Of a stretch of 64,000 nt of DNA, positions 1 to 8,518 are shown piece by piece. Positions within the stretch are counted from its first letter, which is position 1. Each line of letters opens with the position of its first letter. This stretch comes from Bin75 sp965261755. GTDB taxonomy: Bacteria; Nitrospirota; Nitrospiria; Nitrospirales; UBA8639. Where the stretch lies: NCBI GenBank assembly GCA_965261755.1, contig OZ253473.1, positions 1,674,001 to 1,738,000 on the forward strand, read 5' to 3'. Made by a program: the position numbers and the translations under genes. Below the pieces are notes generated by a model. That model did not search any database. It had not been told where the DNA came from and was given only the letters and a program-made list of their open reading frames with translations.

Positions 1-165
1 GTTTTATCAGGGGTTACGGCGGCGGGGGAAGCCGGGCAAAGTGGCCTTGGTGGCCGTGATGCGGAAGCTGCTGTTGCAACTGCACGCGATTGCGCGGCGA
101 GGCACGCCGTGGGTGGATGAGGGAGTCCCGGCATCGTAAAAAAGCTTGACTTGAAACACAGATAC
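1..165 (+). mobile_element. IS110-family element, 3' end (cut by window edge)
   Basis: The first 165 bases match the 3' end of the complete IS110-like element at 12681-13875, base for base as far as I can compare by eye. They hold the transposase C-terminus and a short tail after the stop codon. The match continues about 22 bases further, but those bases belong to the palindromic repeat in which both copies sit. After about base 188 the two copies diverge. The identity suggests recent transposition. Confidence 0.85.
2..139 (+). CDS. IS110-family transposase, C-terminal fragment
   Basis: This is the last 45 codons of an IS110-family DEDD transposase, cut only by the window edge, with its stop at 137-139. 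The translation ends in GTPWVDEGVPAS and is identical to the C-terminus of the copy at 12707-13652. It is the end of the C-terminal (transposase_20-type) region. Whether the full gene here is intact cannot be seen. The other copy carries a frameshift, so this one could be the active partner, but that is inference. Confidence 0.85.
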   Translation, partial: FYQGLRRRGKPGKVALVAVMRKLLLQLHAIARRGTPWVDEGVPAS

Positions 166-292
166 TCCTGCGAAAGCAGGAATCCAGGGTCGTTTTCTTG
201 ACGGATGAAAGAAAAAGCAAAAGCCCTGGATCCTTTACTTGACTGGATCCCCGATCAGGTCGGGGACAAGCGTCGGGGATGACAGGAGGGGG
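166..292. repeat. Palindromic intergenic repeat, family A
   Basis: Two hairpin units face each other. The first reads TCCTGCGAAAGCAGGAATCCAGG. The second reads CCTGGATCC ... GATCCCCGATC..GGTCGGGGA ... GGATGACAGG. Related units occur at 1189-1304, about 6048-6084 and 12583-12680. The stem plus conserved CCAG and TGACA ends resemble REP/BIME-type repeats. No RAYT transposase is visible in the window. The IS110 copy is inserted in the first stem. Confidence 0.7.
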
Positions 293-354
293 GCCGGTCT
301 TCGGCTGAATCGGAGAGACGGGATGACGAAGGGGACCGGGCATTGAGCGCCGGC

Positions 355-1104
355 TTACGGGTCTTCCGTTTTGTAATGGACGCGAAGAAGGTAGAGCCCT
401 TGAGGGGGCGCCGTGGGACCAGCCTTTCGGCGATCCCTGGCTTCGAGGATGGTCATCAACGCATCAGGCCCCCTTTTCCCGTGACCGATTTCGACCAGGG
501 TTCCGACTAATGCCCGAACCATTTGTTTCAAGAACCGGTCGGCCTGTATCGTGAAACGAATCAATGGGCCGTCGTGTAAACAGTCAATCCGCTCGATCGT
601 ACAGACGGGATTTTTCGTGCCGGCAGCCGGCCCTTGAAACGACGTGCAGTCGTGTCGCCCCAGGACGTGACGTGAGGCATCGCGCATGAGGTTCACGTCA
701 AGGGGTTTGGCAATCTGCCAAACCCGGAGACGATCCAACGCCGGTCGTGTCCGCTGGTTGAGAATTCGATATTCGTACATTTTGGAGTGCGCGTCGTACC
801 GTGCATGAAAGTCGTCGGCCGCAACCTCCGTTTGGCGCACGCTGATGTTTTTCGGAAGCACTCCGTTCAAGGCGCGAGTCCACTCATAGGGCAGTAACGG
901 TTTCTCCGATTGAAAACCGACGACTTGTCCGAGGGCGTGAACGCCCGCGTCCGTTCGACTTGCCGCTATCGTCGAGATAGAGGATCGGGTAATTTGGAGC
1001 AACGCGTCTTCAAGCGCCGCTTGGACGGTAGGTTGGTCGGGTTGCCGTTGCCAGCCGGCGTACGTTGTCCCGTCATATTCAAGCACCAGCTTGTACGTGG
1101 TCAT
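355..1104 (-). CDS. truA: tRNA pseudouridine(38-40) synthase TruA
   Basis: At 249 residues this has the usual length of bacterial TruA, which converts uridines 38-40 of the tRNA anticodon arm to pseudouridine. The catalytic block SRTDAGVHALGQ places the nucleophilic Asp at residue 52. The N-terminal LEYDGTTYAGWQRQ and the later RFLKQMVR motif are also typical. It is transcribed alone, with palindromic repeats on both sides. The ATG start gives a normal N-terminus (MTTYKLVLEYDG). It is expected to act in the cytoplasm. Identification is secure from the motifs. Confidence 0.96.
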   Translation of the reverse strand: MTTYKLVLEYDGTTYAGWQRQPDQPTVQAALEDALLQITRSSISTIAASRTDAGVHALGQVVGFQSEKPLLPYEWTRALNGVLPKNISVRQTEVAADDFHARYDAHSKMYEYRILNQRTRPALDRLRVWQIAKPLDVNLMRDASRHVLGRHDCTSFQGPAAGTKNPVCTIERIDCLHDGPLIRFTIQADRFLKQMVRALVGTLVEIGHGKRGPDALMTILEARDRRKAGPTAPPQGLYLLRVHYKTEDP

Positions 1105-1188
1105 AAATCGGCGCCGGATTGGATGTGTTCACTCATTCGTTGACCATTCCCACTGTCTTCCTTCTGTCATGCCCGTTTTTCCCTCTCT

Positions 1189-1304
1189 GTCATTCCCGAC
1201 ATTTTTAATCGGGAATCCAGGGTTCTGTTCCATGCTGGCCCGCATGAATGAAGGAGCAGAAGAGAAAGACCTGGATCCCCGCTAAAAACCGCGAGGATGA
1301 CAGG
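1189..1304. repeat. Palindromic intergenic repeat, family A
   Basis: A TCATTCCCGACATTTTTAATCGGGAATCCAGGG hairpin unit is followed after about 50 bases by the inverted unit CCTGGATCCCCGCT...GCGAGGATGACAGG. This is the clearest complete two-unit copy. It fills most of the gap between truA and the amidase gene, and no gene is seen in that gap. Confidence 0.75.
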
Positions 1305-1359
1305 AGGAAGGCTACACTAAAAGAAACAGCCCCTCATTCTGTCAACGAATAAACGAACA

Positions 1360-2700
1360 TTACAGTTTCTTGAGGTATGCTTGAATGCCTTGATAGATTC
1401 CCTCGGCCAGTTTTTTCTGAAAAGTTGTCGTCTTCAGTCGTTTTTCTTCCATCGCATTGGATACAAACCCCACTTCAGCCAGGATACTCGGCATGGTTGT
1501 GAAACGCAGGACGTAAAATGGAGCTGTTTTTACCCCATGATTTTTGATTTTGTAATTCTTGCGTAACGTTGTGATGAGCTTGTCATTCGTGCTCTCGGCA
1601 AAAGTCTGGGATTCTTTGATCTTATGGTCATTCAGATTATCAGTAATAATGAACTGCCAGGGTGGGGTGTTACTTTCCAATTTCATGCCGTTTTCTCGGG
1701 CAGCGACTTCCAGGGCACGGGGATCACTGGCCTTTCCAAAATGGTAAATCTCCAGTCCTTGAATGGATTTCCGGGGATGAGAATTGACGTGAATGGACAC
1801 AAACAAACAGATCCGTGACTTTTTCTTTGCATCAACGTTTGAACCCATGTCCTTCCCACACCATTCCAACTTTTTCTTATTGGCAAATTTCACGCGCTTT
1901 TCCAAATCAAGAAACATGTCTTTTGATCGAGTCAACAATACTTTGGCTTTGTGACGGTTTTGAATCAGTTCGCGTAAATATTTCGAGACCTGCAAGACGA
2001 TAGCTTTTTCTTTGGTGCCTTTTCGCCCGATGGTTCCGGGGTCTCTTCCACCGTGACCGGGGTCGATGACGACGAGAATGTCGTTTTGAGTTTTCGAGAA
2101 GGAGCTTTCCGATTGCACGCCACGAGGGTTGCCCCGCCGAGCCGTCCCCCGATTAAAAACGTCGGGGGCAGGCCTGGAAGGTTTGTTTTCAGGTTTTGCC
2201 ACGACTCCCGGTGTTTTTTTGGCATAAAAGAGATCCACCACCACCCGGTCGGGTTGACGGAGGGTGAGGACTCTGTACGTCCGGAGGGCTTGTAAGTCCA
2301 GAACGATACTGACGGTTCGAGGCTTTTCCGGAGATAGGACAATGGCCGGTGGAAAATCTTTTCTCTTGATTTGTTGCTGAACGCGCTTGCTCAGCGTGAC
2401 ATTGGGCAGGGAAATCGTCGCTATGCGTTGGTTCTTGCGTTCTTTGATTTCGACCCGACCGGTCAGGTCAAACACAACCCGGGTATATTTTTTATGAGCA
2501 TGATGCCGGACGTTGTTGAGGGTGAGCGTAGAGGTGGTTCGGCCAGTCGAGGTTCCTTTTTTTGCCAACAGAACGTGCGCCGGGAATGCCTTATTGGACA
2601 AGACGGGGCGAGGGGACGATTCGGATGCCGATACCGGCTCCGCAACAGCCCCCCAAAAGGCCACGTAACATATCAGGGCAAGGGCAAAAACGTTTTTCAT
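1360..2700 (-). CDS. N-acetylmuramoyl-L-alanine amidase (AMIN + Amidase_3)
   Basis: This is a 446-residue exported cell-wall hydrolase of the AmiB/AmiC type. A signal peptide covers about residues 1-25 and ends near AVAEPVSA. An AMIN domain follows (about 60-160, with VVFDLTGRVEIKERKNQRI and DRVVVDLFY). A basic linker leads to an Amidase_3 catalytic domain from about 208. The zinc-site motifs VVIDPGHGGRDPGTIG and FVSIHVNSH and the late glutamate in ILAEVGFVSN are all present, so the enzyme should be active. Known relatives cleave the amide bond between MurNAc and the stem peptide during daughter-cell separation. No LytM activator gene is visible nearby. Confidence 0.93.
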   Translation of the reverse strand: MKNVFALALICYVAFWGAVAEPVSASESSPRPVLSNKAFPAHVLLAKKGTSTGRTTSTLTLNNVRHHAHKKYTRVVFDLTGRVEIKERKNQRIATISLPNVTLSKRVQQQIKRKDFPPAIVLSPEKPRTVSIVLDLQALRTYRVLTLRQPDRVVVDLFYAKKTPGVVAKPENKPSRPAPDVFNRGTARRGNPRGVQSESSFSKTQNDILVVIDPGHGGRDPGTIGRKGTKEKAIVLQVSKYLRELIQNRHKAKVLLTRSKDMFLDLEKRVKFANKKKLEWCGKDMGSNVDAKKKSRICLFVSIHVNSHPRKSIQGLEIYHFGKASDPRALEVAARENGMKLESNTPPWQFIITDNLNDHKIKESQTFAESTNDKLITTLRKNYKIKNHGVKTAPFYVLRFTTMPSILAEVGFVSNAMEEKRLKTTTFQKKLAEGIYQGIQAYLKKL

Positions 2701-2787
2701 GAGAGTTAACGAAAAGAAGATGACGTCGTCTCAGAATAACAAACTCTTCGTGTTCTGTCATTGACACTATGAAAACACTGGGATAGC

Positions 2788-3354
2788 GTGTCTCGCCGTA
2801 TGCCACTCTCTATCATCATAGACGGATACAATTTACTGGGAGCTCTCGGCAAGAAAAAGTCGGAGGAGCCAACCGACGGTGCCGGGACGCGGGAAGCCCT
2901 CATCAGGCGGCTTTCGTTGTACAGCCAATCCAAAGGGCATCCCGTGACCGTGGTGTTCGATGCTTGGCGGGAGCAAACGGGGCTTGAGCATTATGAACAC
3001 CGGACGGGGGTGCAGGTGGTGTTTACCAAACGGGGAGAACGTGCCGATCAGGTCATCCAACGTTTGGCCAGGCAGTATGGTCGAGCTTGTGCCGTGGTTT
3101 CTTCGGATTTGGAGATTATCCAGACGGCTAAAGCCCATGGGGCCTTTGTGATGAAGTCTCAGGAATTTCAAGTAAAACTCGAATTTTCTGGAGATAAAAA
3201 AACCCATACCAGGAAGCCCCAAGCCATTTCCTTGACGCAAGGCGGGGCAAAGATCGAAGACGAGAGACCTCCGGAACGCCCCAATAAAAAAGGCAATCCT
3301 CGTAAGTTACCAAAAGCCGTCCGGGCCAGGAAACGCCAGCTCAGGGGATTCTGA
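2788..3354 (+). CDS. YacP-like NYN-domain ribonuclease
   Basis: This 188-residue protein opens with SIIIDGYNLLG, the signature of the NYN/YacP (DUF901) family of PIN-fold nucleases. The acidic residues expected in the metal site are visible in IIDGYN, VVFDAW, ERADQVI and VSSDLEI. YacP relatives (Rae1) cut mRNA in association with the ribosome; a role here is inferred. A basic tail (KKGNPRKLPKAVRARKRQ) could bind RNA. The start is either GTG at 2788 or ATG at 2800; neither has a clear Shine-Dalgarno. The 3' end overlaps the convergent tatD gene by 14 bases. Confidence 0.85.
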   Translation: MSRRMPLSIIIDGYNLLGALGKKKSEEPTDGAGTREALIRRLSLYSQSKGHPVTVVFDAWREQTGLEHYEHRTGVQVVFTKRGERADQVIQRLARQYGRACAVVSSDLEIIQTAKAHGAFVMKSQEFQVKLEFSGDKKTHTRKPQAISLTQGGAKIEDERPPERPNKKGNPRKLPKAVRARKRQLRGF

Positions 3355-4111
3355 AGACGCGTTTTGTATTTTCAACGGTGGCCCGTGCAACGGATTCAAC
3401 GGACCCGTTTCCACGGATCTCCGCCAATGTTTCCGCCACGTATTGTACGTAGGCGGGTTCATTCCGTTTCCCGCGATAGGGAACAGGCGCAAGATAGGGA
3501 CAATCCGTTTCGACCATGAGACGGTCGAGGGGAACGGTCTTCGCGATGTCCCGCAACATCGTCGCATTCTTGAACGTCAGCACGCCGGAGAAGGAAAGAT
3601 AAAAACCCAGGTCCAGCGCATCCTTGGCGAGCCACATGTCTCCTGAAAAACAATGAAAGACGCCACCGACGTCAACTGCGCTCTCCTCCCGAAGGATCAT
3701 CATGGTATCTTCCTGGGTTTCACGCGTGTGAATGACAAGAGGAAGGGCCAGTTCGCGTGCAAGGTGAATCTGCTCACGAAACCGTTGGCGTTGGATCTCC
3801 CGTGGAGAATGGTCATAATGATAGTCCAACCCGATTTCGCCGTAGGCCACGACTTTCGGGTGTTGGGCCAATGACCGAAACGACTCATACCAGCCTTCTC
3901 CGATTTCCTTGGCTTCGTGCGGGTGCACGCCGATGGTGGCAAAAATGTTGGGATGAGCATGTGCCAGGGCAACGGCGGCCTGGCTGGTGGCTAAATCACA
4001 GCCAATCGTCACAATGGCTTCAATGCCGGCAGTTTGGGCACGTTGAAGGACGTTGTCCCGATCGGTATCGTATCTCAGATCATCTAAATGAGTATGGCTG
4101 TCGATGAGCAT
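3341..4111 (-). CDS. tatD: TatD-family metal-dependent hydrolase
   Basis: At 256 residues this fits the TatD/YcfH deoxyribonuclease family, a TIM-barrel amidohydrolase fold. The metal ligands are visible in order: IDSHTHLDD (His6 and His8), ATIGVHPHEA, YGEIGLDYHYD, LVIHTRE, GVFHCFSGD and VETDCPYLAP. Family members have 3'-5' exonuclease activity on DNA and RNA and act in DNA repair and quality control. In many genomes tatD follows metG or tmk, but here it stands alone, convergent with the NYN gene. Its ATG start at 4111 is well placed. Confidence 0.93.
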   Translation of the reverse strand: MLIDSHTHLDDLRYDTDRDNVLQRAQTAGIEAIVTIGCDLATSQAAVALAHAHPNIFATIGVHPHEAKEIGEGWYESFRSLAQHPKVVAYGEIGLDYHYDHSPREIQRQRFREQIHLARELALPLVIHTRETQEDTMMILREESAVDVGGVFHCFSGDMWLAKDALDLGFYLSFSGVLTFKNATMLRDIAKTVPLDRLMVETDCPYLAPVPYRGKRNEPAYVQYVAETLAEIRGNGSVESVARATVENTKRVFRIP

Positions 4112-4183
4112 AACAACTCTCCGTATTCACGTTAGCGGGGAATCCTAGCACATCATCCGTCACCAAAGAAGCCGGGGGAGTCA

Positions 4184-4729
4184 ATGGATTGGGATACGGC
4201 ACTGTTTTACGCCGTCAATGGGTGGGCCGGCCAGTCATCAGCCTTGGATTGGTTGATGCTGCAATGTTCGTCGGCGAGAAATTTCATCGTATTGGTGGTG
4301 ACGTATCTGGCCTATCGGGTGTGGATCGATTGGCGTCACGGCATGCTGGTGACGTCGGTCCTGGGTGTATCGATCGGTGCAGGGGATTTCGTCGGGGCCC
4401 AAATCAAGTTATGGCTGGCTCGTCCGCGGCCGTGTCAGGTTCTGCTGAACGTCCATGAACTGACCGGATGCGGGGGCCTGTTCAGCCTGCCCTCCAATCA
4501 TGCAGTGAATGCGGCGACGACTGCAGCTTTGCTTGGGGTGCTGTTTCCCTCGACTCGATGGGCCGTGGGGACCCTTCTGCTCCTTGGCGGCATCTCCCGC
4601 GTCTATCTTGGTGCACATTATCCAACGGACGTGCTCGTGGGATGGTGCCTCGGCGGGCTACTGGGCATGACCGTCGGGTACCTTATCGCGAAAAGTCCCT
4701 GGCATGAAAAAGCGTGCAACACCAAGTAG
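4184..4729 (+). CDS. PAP2-family membrane phosphatase
   Basis: This 181-residue protein has several hydrophobic segments and the three PAP2 motifs: KLWLARPRP (KX6RP), PSNHA (the PSGH motif with Asn for Gly) and SRVYLGAHYPTDVLVG (SRX5HX3D). These carry the catalytic and phosphate-binding residues of lipid-phosphate phosphatases such as PgpB and undecaprenyl-diphosphate phosphatases. The natural substrate cannot be told from sequence. It is transcribed divergently from tatD. The G-to-N change in the second motif is common in the family and should not abolish activity. Confidence 0.9.
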   Translation: MDWDTALFYAVNGWAGQSSALDWLMLQCSSARNFIVLVVTYLAYRVWIDWRHGMLVTSVLGVSIGAGDFVGAQIKLWLARPRPCQVLLNVHELTGCGGLFSLPSNHAVNAATTAALLGVLFPSTRWAVGTLLLLGGISRVYLGAHYPTDVLVGWCLGGLLGMTVGYLIAKSPWHEKACNTK

Positions 4730-4792
4730 CGCGTCGCATCACCGGGCTTGCCCGTATTCCCATCGCGAACATCAATGCAACTTTTCTGACGT

Positions 4793-5677
4793 TTACAGCT
4801 TCCGCAAGGCGGCGACGCGGTCTTCGATAGGCGGATGCGTCGAGAAGATTTGCATGAAACTTCGAGACTGCCCTGAGATTTTCATGGTCGCCAGGGCATC
4901 TTCCATCTGATACTGGTACTCGACCTGTTTGACCCATCGGTCAATCGCTTGCAGCGCCGAGATCATTGACTCTTTGCCTACCGTATTGGCTGCAAATTTG
5001 TCGGCGGAAAATTCCCGGCGTCGTGACCACCAACTGATGGGAATCATCGCGAGGATCGATAAGACGATCTGGAGAAAAAAGTAGACGCCGATGCCCAGCA
5101 TGGGATTGCGTTCGGCCACCTGGCGATAGACAATTCTGCTGATAAAATAGACGAAGGTATTCATCAAGCCGGCCAGGATCGTCGTCGTAAACATGTCGCC
5201 ATTATAGACGTGCCCCATTTCATGGGCTAGGACGGCCCGCACTTCATCTTCGTTCAGGTTGGTCAGTAAGCCGGTTGACACGGCAACCATCGAGTTGTTC
5301 TTCGACGGCCCCGTGGCAAAGGCATTGGGGTCCGGCGAGTCGTACAGCCAGACTTCCGGCATTTTAATGTTCAGCCGATTGGCGATCTTCTGTACCGTCT
5401 CATACACGAGCAATTCGGCGGGGTGCTGCGGTTGGGTAATCTGCCTGCAATTCAACATCATTCGCGCCATTTTCTTGGAAAACGCCAAGCTGAGGAAGGC
5501 TCCGCCGAATCCAAGAACAAAGGCCCACAAGAGGTCCTGATGAACGAACGATCCGCTGAGGTCAATCCCGAACGCCGGGAGGACCATTTCCGAGAGAATC
5601 GTGAAGGTGATCGAAAGGGTGATGAAAATCAGGATGTTGGACAGCAGCAGCAAGCCGACGCCTTTCAGCTTTTTCAT
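4793..5677 (-). CDS. htpX: Membrane zinc metalloprotease HtpX
   Basis: At 294 residues this matches HtpX, the M48 inner-membrane protease that degrades misfolded membrane proteins. Two N-terminal transmembrane helices (about 7-30 and 45-65) precede the catalytic HEMGH (about residue 152, VLAHEMGHVYNGD). A second pair of hydrophobic segments follows, then RREFSADKFAA, which supplies the third zinc ligand. The C-terminus ends STHPPIEDRVAALRKL, as in the family. It is monocistronic, with a long repeat-rich gap upstream. Nothing in the sequence suggests loss of function. Confidence 0.96.
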   Translation of the reverse strand: MKKLKGVGLLLLSNILIFITLSITFTILSEMVLPAFGIDLSGSFVHQDLLWAFVLGFGGAFLSLAFSKKMARMMLNCRQITQPQHPAELLVYETVQKIANRLNIKMPEVWLYDSPDPNAFATGPSKNNSMVAVSTGLLTNLNEDEVRAVLAHEMGHVYNGDMFTTTILAGLMNTFVYFISRIVYRQVAERNPMLGIGVYFFLQIVLSILAMIPISWWSRRREFSADKFAANTVGKESMISALQAIDRWVKQVEYQYQMEDALATMKISGQSRSFMQIFSTHPPIEDRVAALRKL

Positions 5678-5883
5678 TCGTTTCTCCTCTACAAAAACAC
5701 TTTGCCTGTTGATGAGCCGTGAATTATGAACTCGTATACTGTTTCATGAAATGCCGGTAGCCGGGCCGTTAAAGACGGGGCAGGAAGAAAGTGACTTGCC
5801 TTGAAACCCTCAAGAAGTCCCCTCTATATTTCTTTTATTAATGATATAGTAATACCATTTTTTTGTGAGTCAAGGTGGGATTC

Positions 5884-6175
5884 TACACCCTCTCCCCGAT
5901 GAGGGAGAGGGCGGGGGTGAGGGGGCAATGCGCAGGATCCCCTCACGGGCCATGACCCGGGATGCGGCCCTACACAACCAACTACGAGATTCCTCGCTTC
6001 GCTCGGAATGACCACGTTGGTTTTTTGTTTGGAGTGACAAACGACTGGATTCCCGATTAAAAATGTCGGGAATGACGGAGGGGTTACTGCGGGGACAAGG
6101 ATGAGGGACAGGCGCTTCTCACCCCCTCACCCCAGCCCTCTCCCTCCAGGGGTGAGGGGGTTGTGGAGCGGGAAT
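5884..6175. repeat. Cluster of dispersed intergenic repeats (families C, D, A)
   Basis: The 567-base gap between htpX and the cupredoxin gene is mostly repeats. One CCCTCTCCCCGATGAGGGAGAGGG-type unit lies at about 5889. A second unit, CCCCCTCACCCCAGCCCTCTCCC, lies at 6122. An ATTCCTCGCTTCGCTCGGAATGA unit sits at about 5990. A family A hairpin (GGATTCCCGATTAAAAATGTCGGGAATGAC) is at about 6050. No coding region or RNA gene is recognisable in this gap. Confidence 0.7.
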
Positions 6176-6244
6176 TGTTAACGTAATGAGCAAACACATA
6201 CGCGAATGACACAAAGGCAGGAAAAGGAAAGGCGGAAAAGATTG

Positions 6245-6679
6245 ATGGGACATAAACCTTGGGTGGCCGTGCTGTTCGGTTGTGCATTGCTGGTTTTTTC
6301 TTCAGGAGTTTCTCGTGGGGAGACCGACGAGGAGGTTCTGGTTCTTCAACCGGATGCCGATGGGATACAGCGGGCCTTCATTGCACTGGACAGTTATGAG
6401 TACACGCCGCCGCACATCAGCGTCGAGGCGGGCTTGCCGATCGAGCTTCAGCTTGAAAACCAGAGTTTTCTGACTCCACACAATTTCGTCCTTGATTATC
6501 CGGACGTGGCTTTGCAGCATGACGTCAGCGTGGATGCCGGAGATAGCGTCACGATCCGGTTTTCGGTGCAGACTCCGGGAACGTATACCTTTTATTGTGA
6601 CAAACAATTGCTGTTTTTCCCCAGCCACCGCGAAGAGGGGATGGAGGGGCGTCTCGAGGTTCGGCCGGAGAGTCGATGA
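6245..6679 (+). CDS. Exported cupredoxin-like copper protein
   Basis: The protein has about 144 residues. A signal peptide (WVAVLFGCALLVFSSGVSRGE) is followed by a single cupredoxin domain. Type 1 copper ligands can be read as His in LTPHNFVLD, then Cys, His and Met in the segment around FYCDKQ...PSHREEGM. That is the His-Cys-His-Met set of plastocyanin/azurin-like electron carriers, although the Cys-His spacing is longer than in classical plastocyanin. I chose the ATG at 6245 because the upstream candidate at 6206 adds a charged stretch before the signal peptide. The gene overlaps the next one by four bases (ATGA), so they are probably co-translated. Confidence 0.82.
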   Translation: MGHKPWVAVLFGCALLVFSSGVSRGETDEEVLVLQPDADGIQRAFIALDSYEYTPPHISVEAGLPIELQLENQSFLTPHNFVLDYPDVALQHDVSVDAGDSVTIRFSVQTPGTYTFYCDKQLLFFPSHREEGMEGRLEVRPESR

Positions 6680-7722
6680 TGCGTGCGAAACACGTCGAGC
6701 GGTATTTACTGCATGACGTTTTAAAGCAGGTTTCGCGTTCGTTTTATCTGACCTTGGCCGTGTTGCCGGGGTGTGTGGCCAAACAAGTGGGGTTGGCGTA
6801 TCTGTTCGCGCGCGCGGCCGATACGATTGCGGACGCGGGCCGGATGGATCGGGGCACCAGGGCAACGTTGTTGCGGCAGCTCAAGCTCCAATTCGTTCAG
6901 GAACCCTGCAATCGGGAAGAAATCAAGGCCATTCAAGCCATGACGGCCTCTCAACAGGGGCATCCCGGTGAACGCACGTTACTCGAACACCTGGACCGCT
7001 GTTTCGAGGTGTACGAAAACCTGGCACCTGACGATCAGGCGGAGATCCGTCAGGTTTTGCCGATTCTTATCAGTGGCATGGAAATGGATCTGGATCGTTT
7101 CCCCGGGGAATCCGAGGCTGAGCTGGCCGCGCTTTCTTCGTTGGAGGATCTCGACCTTTATACGTATAAGATTGCGGGCTGCGTCGGGGAGTTTTGGACC
7201 AATATCATGTATGCCCATTTGCCGCGCATACGCCGCTCGTGGGACAGGGAATCCAAAATTCGCACGGGCATCCGGTTCGGCAAAGGGCTTCAATTGACGA
7301 ATATTTTGAAAGATCTGTCCAAGGATCTAGGACGTGGACGCTGTTACATTCCCTTGGAGTTGTTGGCGCAGGCAGGCTTGGAACCACGCGATTTATTGGA
7401 TAAGCGCACGATGGCGGCCTTCAGCCCCATCCTGCACACGTTGGTGAAGACGGCTCTCGCACATTTGGATCAAGGATGGCTGTACGCCACGTCCATTCCG
7501 CGACGAGACCTTCGTCTTCGCCTGGCCTGTATGTGGCCGATTCTCATCGCCCTGAAAACGCTGCATCTCCTGACTACGTGTGACAATCTCCTGGACCCCG
7601 CCCAACAATTGAAAATTTCCCGGTTCGAGGTCTATCGGATTATGGCTGCCTCGACACTGACCGGCGGCAGCCGAACCATGGGCACGGCCTATTGGGGGCA
7701 CCTCCGCAAGACAATCGGATAA
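6676..7722 (+). CDS. Squalene/phytoene synthase family protein
   Basis: This 348-residue trans-isoprenyl diphosphate synthase joins two prenyl diphosphates head to head. SRSFYLTL near the N-terminus, the first Asp-rich motif FARAADTIADAG and the second region GLQLTNILKDLSKDLGRGRCYIP (DXXXD followed by RGRCYIP) are all present, so the catalytic site looks complete. The family includes HpnC/HpnD and farnesyl-diphosphate farnesyltransferases; squalene for hopanoids, or phytoene, is the likely product. No other isoprenoid gene is nearby. Overlap with the cupredoxin gene suggests shared translation; a functional link is not obvious. Confidence 0.9.
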   Translation: MMRAKHVERYLLHDVLKQVSRSFYLTLAVLPGCVAKQVGLAYLFARAADTIADAGRMDRGTRATLLRQLKLQFVQEPCNREEIKAIQAMTASQQGHPGERTLLEHLDRCFEVYENLAPDDQAEIRQVLPILISGMEMDLDRFPGESEAELAALSSLEDLDLYTYKIAGCVGEFWTNIMYAHLPRIRRSWDRESKIRTGIRFGKGLQLTNILKDLSKDLGRGRCYIPLELLAQAGLEPRDLLDKRTMAAFSPILHTLVKTALAHLDQGWLYATSIPRRDLRLRLACMWPILIALKTLHLLTTCDNLLDPAQQLKISRFEVYRIMAASTLTGGSRTMGTAYWGHLRKTIG

Positions 7723-7728
7723 AAGCGA

Positions 7729-8019
7729 TTACTCGGGTTGGGGAACGAGTAGTTTTTCGCCTTTTCGAAAAACCACGTAAATGGCTTGTGAAGGACAGGC
7801 ATCAAGGCACATCCGACACGTTTCCATACACCGCGATTCGTCGAATTTATACGGAGGGGTCGATAACCATGACCCGGTGGGACAGACAGGAATACACACG
7901 GCCTTATGCGTGCAGCGATCCGGATGACGAACCAAATGGTCCCGCGTTAGCATCATGGGTTTTACTCCTTCGAAGAGCCCCCCGGAGAACATATCCAGCA
8001 TATTTTCGGGGCGTCGCAT
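7729..8019 (-). CDS. Ferredoxin-like 4Fe-4S protein
   Basis: This 96-residue protein has two cysteine clusters: C-x5-C-x3-CPTGSW and CMETCRMCLDACPSQAI. The second is a complete Cx3Cx2Cx3CP 4Fe-4S motif. The first has fewer cysteines in the usual spacing, so it may hold an altered or no cluster. The C-terminal part resembles the ferredoxin-III/NapF-like group. It is probably a soluble electron carrier. It lies six bases from the convergent squalene/phytoene synthase gene and is followed upstream by two more minus-strand genes, one of which is another iron-sulfur protein. Confidence 0.8.
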   Translation of the reverse strand: MRRPENMLDMFSGGLFEGVKPMMLTRDHLVRHPDRCTHKAVCIPVCPTGSWLSTPPYKFDESRCMETCRMCLDACPSQAIYVVFRKGEKLLVPQPE

Positions 8020-8028
8020 GTTAAAGAA

Positions 8029-8445
8029 TTAAGAATTCCACTTTTTCACGAGTGAACGAATCCGGTCTTTTAACTCGGGGATGGCTTCCAGGTTATTGTG
8101 AATGGCCCCGAGGACGTTTTCCATTCGTGCCGTCCTGGTCGCTTCCCTATCACGTTGGGCGAGTGCTTCATATTCGCGATAGGCATCGGGGTAGAGGGTG
8201 CGGAGAAGTGTTTGAGCGGCAGTGATCCCATCCCTGAGTTGCTGAGGTTCCGGCGCAAGAGGTGGTACAATGGCAAAAGAACCGTTATCCAGCATGAGTA
8301 CCTTTGCTTCGCTTTGTTCAATCGAGGTCACGGACGTGATGGTGTGGCCGGCCACCTCATCCCAGGTCCGGAGTAACCCGGGAAATTGTTTGAGGAACGC
8401 GACTTTTTCCTGATTCGCTTTCCATTTGGCTTCGTTTGCCGACAT
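8029..8445 (-). CDS. Conserved hypothetical protein, 138 residues
   Basis: I do not recognise a family. The protein is soluble, with no signal peptide or membrane segment. It has an N-terminal region with a short beta-rich patch (TITSVTSIEQSEAKVLMLDNGSFAIVPP) and a highly charged alpha-helical C-terminus (YREYEALAQRDREATRTARME... LKDRIRSLVKKW). It lies ten bases upstream of the 4Fe-4S ferredoxin gene and follows the 2Fe-2S ferredoxin gene on the same strand. The three may be one transcript, so a redox-linked role is conceivable but unsupported by motifs. Confidence 0.6.
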   Translation of the reverse strand: MSANEAKWKANQEKVAFLKQFPGLLRTWDEVAGHTITSVTSIEQSEAKVLMLDNGSFAIVPPLAPEPQQLRDGITAAQTLLRTLYPDAYREYEALAQRDREATRTARMENVLGAIHNNLEAIPELKDRIRSLVKKWNS

Positions 8446-8518
8446 GTGGGGCTTGCGTGCTTTGATCGCTACGGTTGAGAGTGAGGCTATTCCCTTGTCA
8501 CACCATGGGATTGAACGT